64,000 nucleotides of DNA, taken from the NCBI GenBank assembly GCA_963844565.1, contig CAWJON010000001.1, positions 469,295 through 533,294 of the forward strand. Reading direction: 5' to 3'. The position numbers and the translations under genes are program-made. Under the pieces are notes generated by a model. It did not search any database, was not told the DNA's origin, and saw only the letters and a program-made list of their open reading frames with translations. Of the stretch, positions 55,110 to 63,510 are shown one piece after another (the first letter of the stretch is position 1; each line of letters opens with the position of its first letter). Origin of the DNA: JAFEDN01 sp963844565. GTDB taxonomy: Bacteria > Pseudomonadota > Gammaproteobacteria > Coxiellales > Coxiellaceae.

Positions 55110-55154
55110 GGGGTATATAGGTGCTAGGCAGGAGCAAGTCCTGGTCTCAGCAAA

Positions 55155-55473
55155 GCTTCTAAAGCTCCTACTGAAAAAGATATTCAGAAAATTATAACCA
55201 TTTTTATGGAAGCACCACGTCCTGTAATGATTCATTGGTGTCTGCTATGTGGAAAATTGTTGTGGATGGTGAATCGCTGTCGAAAGCTAAAAAACAATTG
55301 TCTATTATTTACGGACATTTTCCAATAGGATCTGCTGTTGCTATGGATCAGTTTTTTAAAGAGTGGACGCGAGGTAAGGAATAATTCATCTTTATTTAAC
55401 ATAATTATAAGTTAGAAAAAGATATTTCCATGGTTGATGAAAAGTACCAGCCTGTTTTTAAAATCAGGCCTGA
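55155..55473 (+). pseudogene. Decayed copy of phosphatase 3' end and cysteine-protease-like gene 5' part
   Basis: 55155-55384 repeats 59884-60140 of the phosphatase gene but lacks 28 bp that encode the catalytic loop HCQAGADRTG, which also breaks the frame. 55402-55473 repeats 60337-60409 of the next gene (VDEKYQPV-KIRP) and then diverges. The intergenic region with the PmrA-like box is missing. The copies are in the same order as the intact genes. 55474-55565 shows nothing I can assign. Confidence 0.85.
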
Positions 55474-55565
55474 TAAATTTGCAAAGTGCTTGCAATTTTT
55501 TTAAAGATTGATTAGCATACTTTAAAAGTTAGGGGTTATCGCTTTCAAGGAATAAAAAGGTATTT

Positions 55566-56894
55566 ATGAAACTCAATCAGCCCACAAATGATATAAACCG
55601 CTATTATTTTCAGACTAGAGAAGCCCATAACATATATACATGCTTGTTATTTCTAGTGACTGAATACATTTGCTTTGTAAAAACTCAAGAAAACCCTAAA
55701 TATTCTGAAGTTTTTTGGCGTTTGCCAAAATTTGAAGCTTTGCAACGTGAGCATGCTGCTCAATTTATTCCACAAGAAGAAAAATTTATTTTTAGATCAA
55801 ATGATATTTTCTCAACGCTTATCTCTGCTACGCAATTAAAAATAAATTCCAATAGGAGTACTAGAGACTTGTTTTGGTATCACTTGCAAGTAGATTTAAT
55901 TGAGAATGCAGAGTTTAAAAGTTATATCGCCAGTAAAATACCATTGTTTAATTTTGGTTATGACCCAAAATGTCCTAAAACTTATCTTCTAGCTTATGTT
56001 GATTTATTGGCTGAACAGAAAATAATTTCCCAGGACAATTGGAAGCGGATTACGCAAAAAATTGAAGAATTAACCCCCGATATAATAAAAATTAAAGAGA
56101 ATGGGATCAATTCAATTCTTTATTCTGGATTAATTATTCTTTATGCTGCTGTATCAGCAGAAGAAAGAATAATCATTCAATTGGCCTCTAACATCTTAAA
56201 AGACATGGATGAGAGGGTTTTGGTTAAACATATTCATTTACGCAATGGTGGCTTCTATATTGAAATACCCAAAAAAGCAGATGATTTATTACGCAAAAAA
56301 TATTCACAGGATTTGGTTGTTTCTGGTAAAGACATGATCAAAAACTATTTTGAATTATTCCGAGAGGAAGTTAAATTAGTTGGCAAAGATCATCATCTGA
56401 AGAATATTCCTCAATTAATAGAAAAAGCAAATGGAATAGTTTCTACAACTGAAAAAGTTAATATTCAGGAAATAGAATCATATCTACCGCGTCTTTTGGA
56501 AGATTTTTCTCGCCAACTGAACGATTCTGCTTTAACTAGAAGTTGTTCTTTTTTTATATGGTTATTAAAAGATCCTAAATTGAAGACGATACTTATTTCA
56601 AGCTTACAGGAAAAAATCTTTTTAGCGAAAAATCCGCCTGTTGATTTTGAGAGCAAGCTGGTTGAGCAACTAGGTGATTTTACTTTATTTGACAGAGATT
56701 CCCCGAAAACGACACAGGGGGAAGCTTATAAACCATTGAGTCGCACTCAGTCGTCGTATACAGGTCCTCAATTCCTTGCGCGGCCGCCCCAGACCTCTGA
56801 AAATAAAATGAGTAGCTTACAGCGTGAGTCGTCACTATCCCACTTTGCAGCTAAATTTGGTATGGAATCAAATCGCACTTTAAGCAAAAAATAA
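55566..56894 (+). CDS. Hypothetical protein, vWA-operon partner
   Basis: 442 residues, no signal peptide, largely helical (residues 1-350), then a Ser/Pro/Gln-rich tail (RTQSSYTGPQFLARPPQTSENKMSSLQ) and the end FGMESNRTLSKK. No family recognised. It lies 12 bp before the vWA gene, clearly the same operon. A disordered polar C-terminus would suit a type IV secretion signal, but that is speculation. Confidence 0.6.
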   Translation: MKLNQPTNDINRYYFQTREAHNIYTCLLFLVTEYICFVKTQENPKYSEVFWRLPKFEALQREHAAQFIPQEEKFIFRSNDIFSTLISATQLKINSNRSTRDLFWYHLQVDLIENAEFKSYIASKIPLFNFGYDPKCPKTYLLAYVDLLAEQKIISQDNWKRITQKIEELTPDIIKIKENGINSILYSGLIILYAAVSAEERIIIQLASNILKDMDERVLVKHIHLRNGGFYIEIPKKADDLLRKKYSQDLVVSGKDMIKNYFELFREEVKLVGKDHHLKNIPQLIEKANGIVSTTEKVNIQEIESYLPRLLEDFSRQLNDSALTRSCSFFIWLLKDPKLKTILISSLQEKIFLAKNPPVDFESKLVEQLGDFTLFDRDSPKTTQGEAYKPLSRTQSSYTGPQFLARPPQTSENKMSSLQRESSLSHFAAKFGMESNRTLSKK

Positions 56895-56906
56895 CGGAGA
56901 TCCTAT

Positions 56907-59036
56907 ATGAAAGAAGAAATTACTAAAGCCATATCTGAATTGGCTAAAGCTGAATACCATGTTGATAACGTTACTTTCGACCCCGTCGTTCATGAGGGAG
57001 TAAACTATTTATTACTAGTTCCACCCATAGCGGATGCTCCTTGCTCTGATCCAGAAAAATTGATTAGTGGCTTTAGGCAAGCATTTAAGCAACATACTGC
57101 TTTGGGCGAATCTTTAGTTCGCTATATTGGACTTGCGCAGAAGGATTCCAAAATGCTATTGATGTTTGCAATTGATGAGATGATAAAAGAAAAAGAAAAA
57201 GAAAAAGAAAAAATAAAATCTCCAGACATTGAATTTAAAGTGATACCTCTTTCTGAGCCACCAAAGGAGAACAAAAATAAAAAAATTGATTTACCCAGTG
57301 AAATTCCGTCGGATGAAAGGGAAGAGATTCAACACCCTCTTGAGACGATCTATCTTTTGAATATCTTTTTAAAAATAGTCCAGGCGGCAACTCAATCAAA
57401 AATTAAGTCGTTGAGCAATACCCCTTTGGGTTATTACGCTAATAGTGATAAAGAAGCTAATGGTGATTGGATTAGCATCAATCCTGTAGTAACTAAAACA
57501 GAGATGGATGTTTTAGAACCCATTATTGTTCGCTGTCTTTGCGGTGAACTTAATATAGAAGAAAGTAAAGCCAAAGCTATGGTTAAATCTTGGGTTAGCG
57601 GATCGAATAAAGGTATGACTCGTATTGCGATAAAGGTCAGCGAATTTAAAGGTCTACTTAATCCAGAAACCGCAGAACCACTTTATATAAAAAAACAACA
57701 TCCATCAAAAGAGGAAAAATACTCTGCAGATTCCAAAGATTTTATGCCTTCAGTAAAAAAATTAAAGATCAATGTAGCACCTAGCCCCGATGAGAAAGCC
57801 ATTTTGGTTGGTCTCGACCCTTCCTTTGACGCGACTGGGGAAGCCCCACCCGTTAATCTTATTTTACTGATCGACAGCAGTGGTAGTATGGCGGAGGTTT
57901 TCTATCAAATTCAAGAGCAAATCATCAATTTTATGCGTGGGTTATTAACTAATCCAAAAAATTCTTCTATTTATCTTACCTTGATTAATTTTAGCAATTA
58001 CGCAAATGTTGTATTTGCCAATACGCAGGTAAAAACTAAAGAGGAGTTCGACTCCTTAACGCTGTCAGTTCTCTACCTAAAAGCGGATGGAGGAACCGAT
58101 ATTTGTGCCGGCATGAGAAAAACCATAGAACATTGTAAAGCAAAGAATAATCGAATTATATTTGTTACTGATGGGGAACAATCGGAAAGAAAAAGTCAAT
58201 ACAAAGACGAGTTAGGTCTTATTTTAAAAGGCTTAAATTTAGAGTTTATGGTCTACATGGGTTTAATTGCTTTCTCATCCGGTGCCTCGTTAGCTCAATT
58301 AAACGTGATTAGAGATGCTTATTATTCCAAAACAGAAAGAACTCTGCCATTTGATTATACTGATAAGCCCGATCAGTTGACTGAGCTGTTTCAAGCGCAC
58401 TTTAACATCGTTTTGCAACCGGTTCTTCCTCCGGCTTCGATTACGATTAAAATTTCTGGTATGAACAACAACAACAGACCGGTAGAAGAAAAAGTAACAA
58501 AAACAATTACCAGCTTCCTTATAGGCAGTAACCAAAGAATTATTACCGTTCCATTTTCACTATGCACTGAATTCACATTGGAAATTATCATACAAACGTT
58601 AGCTGGGGTTCGTTTAAAAATTGCTGCAATAGAATCAGATCTCGAGTATAACAAAGATAAAACTGGCAGTGTTTCTTTAAGTGGAAATTTTGAACAATTA
58701 AAACTTGAGGAGCAGACCTCTATGAGTTCTTTTGTGGAAAAACACTCTATTTTGAGTGATGAATATAAAAATAAAAAGATCACTTCAGATGGATATTTAA
58801 AATCTCTTAAAAACTTAGAAAATGAGATTAAGCAAACTATTAAAGCTATTCAGTTAAATCCAACTAAAAAATGCCAAATATTACCTGAGTTCTGTGAGGT
58901 TGTTCGAGGCGACATAACACAAATTGGAGAGGAAAATAGTAGAAAGGTGCTTGGAACGGGCATAACTAAAGTACAAAGAGGTAAATATACCCATCAGGCC
59001 GCTGTAGCTTCAAATCTTGCCTGTAAATATAGGTAA
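56907..59036 (+). CDS. von Willebrand factor A domain protein
   Basis: 709 residues, GGAG upstream. Residues 1-290 are unassigned, with a Lys/Glu repeat near 93-104. The vWA domain (about 315-490) has a complete MIDAS: Asp323-x-Ser325-x-Ser327 (LIDSSGSM), Thr397 in GGTDICAGM and Asp422 in FVTDGEQ. The C-terminal 200 residues are beta- then helix-rich. No signal peptide or membrane helix, so cytosolic or exported by another route. vWA domains bind proteins through a metal ion; the partner is probably the upstream gene's product. Confidence 0.75.
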   Translation: MKEEITKAISELAKAEYHVDNVTFDPVVHEGVNYLLLVPPIADAPCSDPEKLISGFRQAFKQHTALGESLVRYIGLAQKDSKMLLMFAIDEMIKEKEKEKEKIKSPDIEFKVIPLSEPPKENKNKKIDLPSEIPSDEREEIQHPLETIYLLNIFLKIVQAATQSKIKSLSNTPLGYYANSDKEANGDWISINPVVTKTEMDVLEPIIVRCLCGELNIEESKAKAMVKSWVSGSNKGMTRIAIKVSEFKGLLNPETAEPLYIKKQHPSKEEKYSADSKDFMPSVKKLKINVAPSPDEKAILVGLDPSFDATGEAPPVNLILLIDSSGSMAEVFYQIQEQIINFMRGLLTNPKNSSIYLTLINFSNYANVVFANTQVKTKEEFDSLTLSVLYLKADGGTDICAGMRKTIEHCKAKNNRIIFVTDGEQSERKSQYKDELGLILKGLNLEFMVYMGLIAFSSGASLAQLNVIRDAYYSKTERTLPFDYTDKPDQLTELFQAHFNIVLQPVLPPASITIKISGMNNNNRPVEEKVTKTITSFLIGSNQRIITVPFSLCTEFTLEIIIQTLAGVRLKIAAIESDLEYNKDKTGSVSLSGNFEQLKLEEQTSMSSFVEKHSILSDEYKNKKITSDGYLKSLKNLENEIKQTIKAIQLNPTKKCQILPEFCEVVRGDITQIGEENSRKVLGTGITKVQRGKYTHQAAVASNLACKYR

Positions 59037-59079
59037 ATATATTGGAGTTAAGGAATATAATCAGTAATTATGTTGTTCG

Positions 59080-59407
59080 ACCAATGGGTTGCCCCATTGT
59101 TAGAGGACTTTTCGCGCCGCAATCTGGTAGCCAGTCGACGTGTGCGGGCGTTAGCACTTTGAAGTCTCAAAATAACAGACAACGCGTACATTGCGATTGC
59201 CATCGGCAGGACTAACCAACAGATTGGGGTCTAAATTGATTGTTCGCGCAGTTGGGGCCAGCTTGCGAGTGAAAAAATCATTGAATGAAGTAAATTCGTC
59301 AATATTTTGAATGGGGGATTCATTCATATTCACGCCAAAATAATTAATAAATGATCGAATGAAAAATTTTTTCAGTATATTGCAACGAGCATTGGCCAGT
59401 TTTCCTA
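59080..59407 (-). pseudogene. Decayed partial copy of psd
   Basis: Direct repeat of parts of psd (61494-62342): the 3' end up to GCGTTAGCAC, then the CYFETS region, then the SPADGN to MNMNES region, with about 180 and 265 bp missing in between. The LGST cleavage site is lost. Same orientation as psd, bracketing the phosphatase and protease-like genes. 59408-59594 shows no gene. Confidence 0.85.
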
Positions 59408-59594
59408 GAAAAGGTGGTCAAGTCCTGATCTCAGTAATTCACTATTTAGAGCGAAGTTAAATATATTGTAGACACGCTAAAAATTTAATCTGATGTCAAA
59501 ATACAAATGAGGTAGGAATTTATTGCTTTTTCTGCTTGGAAGTTGCAAGCTTACGATATATTAATATTGCTGATAGCTGTAAAATTGGAGAGAA

Positions 59595-60143
59595 ATGTTT
59601 AGACTACCTTATAAATTGATGCTAATAGTCATAGTTTTATTTTCGATTTTAGCAATTGGAGTTTATGAATATGCCGAAGAACAAGGCAATTTTCATACGA
59701 TTACCCCGCATGAAGCATACCGATCTGGGCAATTAGATACAGATGAGCTTGAATATTACATTAAAAGATATAATATTAAAAGCGTTCTGAATTTACGTGG
59801 CCCACATCCAGATAAAGATTGGTATATGCAAGATATACGAGCTAGCGAGAAATTTAATGTTAAACACTACGATGTTTCGTTGTCTTCTTCTAAAGCTCCT
59901 ACTGAAAAAGATATTCAGAAAATTATAACCATTTTTATGGAAGCACCACGTCCTATAATGATTCATTGTCAGGCAGGTGCAGACCGGACAGGATTGGTGT
60001 CTGCCATGTGGAAAATTGTTGTGGATGGTGAATCGCTGTCGAAAGCTAAAAAACAATTGTCTATTATTTACGGACATTTTCCAATAGGATCTGCTGTTAC
60101 TATGGATCAGTTTTTTAAAGAGTGGACGCGAGATAAGAAGTAA
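59595..60143 (+). CDS. Membrane-anchored dual-specificity/tyrosine phosphatase
   Basis: 182 residues. N-terminal hydrophobic helix (about 7-24) acts as anchor or signal. The phosphatase domain has the P-loop HCQAGADRTG with catalytic Cys125 and Arg131, preceded by AYRSGQLDTDELEYYIKRYNIKSVLNLRG, typical of small DSP-like phosphatases. GGAG upstream of the ATG. A degraded second copy is at 55155-55384. Periplasmic or secreted action is likely; substrate could be phosphotyrosine, phosphoinositide or other. Confidence 0.82.
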   Translation: MFRLPYKLMLIVIVLFSILAIGVYEYAEEQGNFHTITPHEAYRSGQLDTDELEYYIKRYNIKSVLNLRGPHPDKDWYMQDIRASEKFNVKHYDVSLSSSKAPTEKDIQKIITIFMEAPRPIMIHCQAGADRTGLVSAMWKIVVDGESLSKAKKQLSIIYGHFPIGSAVTMDQFFKEWTRDKK

Positions 60144-60234
60144 TGCAGCTTTATTTAAACTAGCGCGACAGATTCTTCTTCGAATTTTTAGCTAGAGTCA
60201 AATTTTTGCAAAAATATCATTTTCGTTCTACAAA

Positions 60235-60277
60235 TTTAATATATTCTTAATATTTAATAAGTAATATATGCTATATT
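60235..60277 (+). promoter_or_regulatory. PmrA-like box and -10 element
   Basis: Two direct half-sites, TTTAATATA (60235-60243) and CTTAATATT (60246-60254), separated by 2 bp. They match the Legionella/Coxiella PmrA consensus cTTAATatT-N2-cTTAATatT at 16 of 18 positions. A -10 TATATT follows at 60272-60277, 17 bp after the second half-site, so the box covers the -35. The region is AT-rich, which raises the chance of coincidence. Confidence 0.6.
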
Positions 60278-60296
60278 TTCTTAAACTAGTATTAAT

Positions 60297-61472
60297 ATGT
60301 CAAAAGCTGCTCTATTGCCTCGATTTGAATCTTTTCATTATTATAAGGTAGAAAAGGATGCTTCCATAGTTGATGAAAAGTACCAGCCTGTTGCTAAAAT
60401 CAGGCCTGAAGGAACAAAATTGATTATTAAATATTATGCTGATAAATATCAAACAAGAATCTCGCGACCGGCAGATGTTGATGATGAGAAATTAGCAACT
60501 CTAAGTATAGATGACAGAGATAAGCGTTACTTGGCAGATTGGGAGTTTTTCAATGATGAAAGAGGATTACTTAAAGGCGCTCGCCAAATAGAGGCTAAGG
60601 AATATAGAGAAGCTTTTATTGTTGGGCCTGGAATTCATCACAATATACCCATAGTTTATCTCAGAGAAGGCAAAGAAGAAGGATTGTTATATGCGAATAC
60701 TTTGTCTGATCACACCAAAGGGGTTTTGGACAGGATCAAGGTATTAAGTCAAAACCAAAACTTAGACATTTATGTAGTTGAAGAAGGTAGACAAGCTGGT
60801 AGCTATGGTTGTAGCGTTGACGCTTTGTTTTTTGCTAAAGAAGCTACAGCCATCGAAAAAGGAACGGGTCAATATCGTATTCCCAATTTATTAAGCAGAC
60901 TAAAAGTCAGGTCACAAAAAAAAGATAATTATTATTCGGTCTTATTACTTGATGAATTTCTAGTGGATTCTCAAATCAGCAAAACCGTAAAAGTTCATCA
61001 GGAAAAATACCCGAGAATAATCCGAAAAAAGCGGCAAGAGACATTAGAAAAAATTAGAAAAAGATTTACATTTAAAAACGTACGGATGTTAAATGGAGTA
61101 GTATCTGATATTTCTTCCTATTTAAAGATAAAAGGATTTAAGTATATGGTTATTATTGAAATTCAATTTTATATCGAAAAAATTAAGGAAAAATGGCTAT
61201 TTCTTTGGAATGATCAAATACGCATTACATTTATAGAGCAAGCAAAGATTGTAGCATCAAAAAGCCAAGAGAACCTATATGATTTTGCTGGTGAATTTTT
61301 AAATCAGCTAATCGAATTTTCTCAGTCTGTGAGTGAATTAAAATCCGAAGGATCTGTTAATTTTTCATTTTTTAGCGCACCCGCTATGCGGCGTCAACAA
61401 GAAGAATTAAAACAAAATCTCTTAGAAAATTCACAACCCAAAAAAGAAAATTGTTGTTGCATAATTTTATAA
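60297..61472 (+). CDS. CE-clan (YopJ/Ulp1-like) cysteine protease/acetyltransferase-like protein with C-terminal CaaX motif
   Basis: 391 residues, no signal peptide. The segment 110-185 is laid out as in the YopJ (C55) family: His114/His115 at the start of a beta strand (GIHHNIPIVYLREGK), then Gln166-x5-Cys172 (RQAGSYGCSVDALFFAKEA), matching the Gln and Cys spacing of CE-clan active sites and the helix after the Cys. The usual acidic residue after the His-strand is not obvious (Asn134 or Asp138). The C-terminus is ...ENCCCIIL: CaaX box C388-I-I-L391, predicted for geranylgeranylation, with two further Cys. A PmrA-like box precedes it. No Shine-Dalgarno seen. Candidate translocated effector; catalytic assignment is inference from motif. 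Confidence 0.65.
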   Translation: MSKAALLPRFESFHYYKVEKDASIVDEKYQPVAKIRPEGTKLIIKYYADKYQTRISRPADVDDEKLATLSIDDRDKRYLADWEFFNDERGLLKGARQIEAKEYREAFIVGPGIHHNIPIVYLREGKEEGLLYANTLSDHTKGVLDRIKVLSQNQNLDIYVVEEGRQAGSYGCSVDALFFAKEATAIEKGTGQYRIPNLLSRLKVRSQKKDNYYSVLLLDEFLVDSQISKTVKVHQEKYPRIIRKKRQETLEKIRKRFTFKNVRMLNGVVSDISSYLKIKGFKYMVIIEIQFYIEKIKEKWLFLWNDQIRITFIEQAKIVASKSQENLYDFAGEFLNQLIEFSQSVSELKSEGSVNFSFFSAPAMRRQQEELKQNLLENSQPKKENCCCIIL

Positions 61473-61493
61473 AAAATAAAACAGTTTGCACTG

Positions 61494-62342
61494 CTATTTT
61501 ACTATTCCCATTGGTTGCCCCATTTGTAGAGAGCTTTCTGCTATGCAATCTGGCAGCCAGTCAATATGTGGGGGCGTTAGCACGATAACGGTTGAGCCTA
61601 ATTGAAAGTGGCCTATTTCCGCGCCTTTTTGTAAGGTAAGAAAATTTTCTGGATAATTAGTTTCAACCACAACAGTTTGTTGGCTTCTTAGAGCTTGACC
61701 TGACCAAACTGTCACGATACTGCCGACAATAAGGGCGCCAATCAGAATGACGCATAATGGGCCCATTGAAGTCTCAAAATAACAGACAACACGTTCATTG
61801 CGAGCGAAAAGTCCTGGCACGCTGGCAACCGATGCGGCGTTAACTGAGTATAGGGTTCCCGGAATATAAATCATTTTGCGTAATTTTCCGGTAAAAGGCA
61901 TATGTACGCGATGATAATCTTTAGGCGCTAAATAAATTGTCATAAAACGGCCATTTACAAACTGTTCTGCTAAAAAATTATCTCCGCCTAAAAGGTCGAT
62001 TAAAGAAAAATAAGCGCCTTTGGCTTGTAATAAATTGGTGTTTTCAATTGATCCGGCGGCACTAATATTGCCATCGGCAGGACTAACCAACAGATTGGGG
62101 TCTAAATTGATTGTTCGCGCAGTTGGGGCCAGCTTGCGAGTGAAAAAATCATTGAATGAAGTGAATTCGTCGATATTTTGAATGGAGGATTCATTCATAT
62201 TCACGCCATAATAATTAATAAATGATCGAATGAAAAAATTTTTCAGTATCTTGCAACGAGCATTGGCCAGTTTTCCTAAAACTTGTGTGGTGTTTAGTTG
62301 CAAAAAAGTTATTTGACTTAGAAAATTAGATAATTTTTTCAT
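61494..62342 (-). CDS. psd: Phosphatidylserine decarboxylase proenzyme
   Basis: 282 residues. Makes phosphatidylethanolamine at the inner membrane. The self-cleavage site LGST is at about 248-251, with Ser250 becoming the pyruvoyl group. Other motifs: FFTRKLAPTAR, VSPADGN, YLAPKDYHRVHMPFTG and LFARNERVVCYFET. Start overlaps cca stop by 4 bp. Confidence 0.96.
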   Translation of the reverse strand: MKKLSNFLSQITFLQLNTTQVLGKLANARCKILKNFFIRSFINYYGVNMNESSIQNIDEFTSFNDFFTRKLAPTARTINLDPNLLVSPADGNISAAGSIENTNLLQAKGAYFSLIDLLGGDNFLAEQFVNGRFMTIYLAPKDYHRVHMPFTGKLRKMIYIPGTLYSVNAASVASVPGLFARNERVVCYFETSMGPLCVILIGALIVGSIVTVWSGQALRSQQTVVVETNYPENFLTLQKGAEIGHFQLGSTVIVLTPPHIDWLPDCIAESSLQMGQPMGIVK

Positions 62343-63436
62343 AAAGTGATCTTTAAGTTTTTAATGACTTGCAATTGTAATTTCTCTAACGCCGCAGCAA
62401 ATTCTTGACCTTTTAATCCTTGATTCTGTAAAGATTGAATATCGATTGATTGAATTTCGCTATGACACCGTTGTAATAATGCTGATGCTTGCGGATTTTT
62501 AAAATCATTGCAAGCTTCACAGCTCAATAAAAATTGACGAAACCGATCGGGTCGGCGTCGGGCGTCTGTGGTTTTAAGCAGTAAAAAAATAGTTGCAGGA
62601 TCGCTTTCCTTGGAAATGCTTTGATAAAATTTCAACCATCGTATCAGCAGTTGGGCCACATCTACATATTCACGTGGGATACGATAACGCAAAGAAAATG
62701 CTGATAAACTGTTTTCTGACATTTGGGCACACAATGCAGCAAAGCGAATGATCGGATCTTCTGTGAGCTGCACGGCATTTTGTAACTGCCTTAAAACCGT
62801 TGTGGTCAATTCAATTTCTGGAAAGAGTGCAGATAAGGCGCCGCAATCTTGTAAGATGATCAAAAATCGTTGGGGAGCTTGGCTTTTCAAGGCCCGGGAA
62901 AATTCTTGCCACACTCGTTCGGCAACTAAAGCATCCACTTCACCTTGGGTTACCATTTCGCGCATTAATTGTAAGGTAGAAGAATGAATGGTGAATTCAA
63001 TAAAACGCGCAGAAAAACGGGCTACTCGCAAAATTCTAACGGGGTCCTCTAAAAAAGCTTCCGACACATGACGTAAAATTTTATTTTTTAAATCAAATAA
63101 TCCGCCGTAAGGATCTATCAAATGCCCCGCTTCAGACAAGGCCATGGCGTTAATGGTCAAGTCGCGTCGCCTAAGGTCCTCCACTAAGCTCACGTCAGGG
63201 GTGCTGTGAAAAACAAAGCCTTTGTAACCTTTACCAGTTTTCCGTTCTGTTCGAGCCAATGCATATTCTTCATGAGTTTCAGGATGCAGAAATACCGGAA
63301 AATCTTTGCCGACTGGCTGATATCCTAATTTTAATAGGTCTTCAGGTGTGGATCCTACCACCACCCAATCACGTTCAGTAACGGGCAAGCCCAGGAGTTC
63401 GTCCCGTACTGCACCGCCAACTAGATATACTTCCAC
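62339..63436 (-). CDS. cca: CCA-adding tRNA nucleotidyltransferase
   Basis: 365 residues, class II enzyme that adds or repairs the tRNA 3' CCA. N-terminal YLVGGAVRDELLGLPVTERDWVVVG (nucleotide-binding), DLRRRDLTINAMA and the RILRVARFSARF segment that follows. Lacks the C-terminal HD phosphohydrolase of E. coli Cca (412), hence shorter. Upstream partner of psd in the same transcript. Confidence 0.93.
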   Translation of the reverse strand: MEVYLVGGAVRDELLGLPVTERDWVVVGSTPEDLLKLGYQPVGKDFPVFLHPETHEEYALARTERKTGKGYKGFVFHSTPDVSLVEDLRRRDLTINAMALSEAGHLIDPYGGLFDLKNKILRHVSEAFLEDPVRILRVARFSARFIEFTIHSSTLQLMREMVTQGEVDALVAERVWQEFSRALKSQAPQRFLIILQDCGALSALFPEIELTTTVLRQLQNAVQLTEDPIIRFAALCAQMSENSLSAFSLRYRIPREYVDVAQLLIRWLKFYQSISKESDPATIFLLLKTTDARRRPDRFRQFLLSCEACNDFKNPQASALLQRCHSEIQSIDIQSLQNQGLKGQEFAAALEKLQLQVIKNLKITL

Positions 63437-63478
63437 GTTAACCTCATGTCGGAATTATTTATATCCTGTAAACTAGAG

Positions 63479-63510
63479 AAAACACTCCCGTGCGTCAGCG
63501 CGGGGTGTTT
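63479..63510 (-). terminator. Terminator after the MidA-like gene
   Basis: Stem AAAACACtCCCG / CGGGGTGTTTT with a 9-10 nt loop, abutting the stop codon at 63510. The minus-strand transcript ends in Ts. Confidence 0.75.

Noticed and set aside
59551..59570. Second PmrA box upstream of the phosphatase gene
   Set aside because: Only one half-site (ATTAATATT) is good; the other is poor and the spacing is off by one.
60160..60175. 10-bp match to the IS30 terminal repeat (AGCGCGACAG) after the phosphatase gene
   Set aside because: Only 10 bp and no other IS30 sequence beside it; likely chance.
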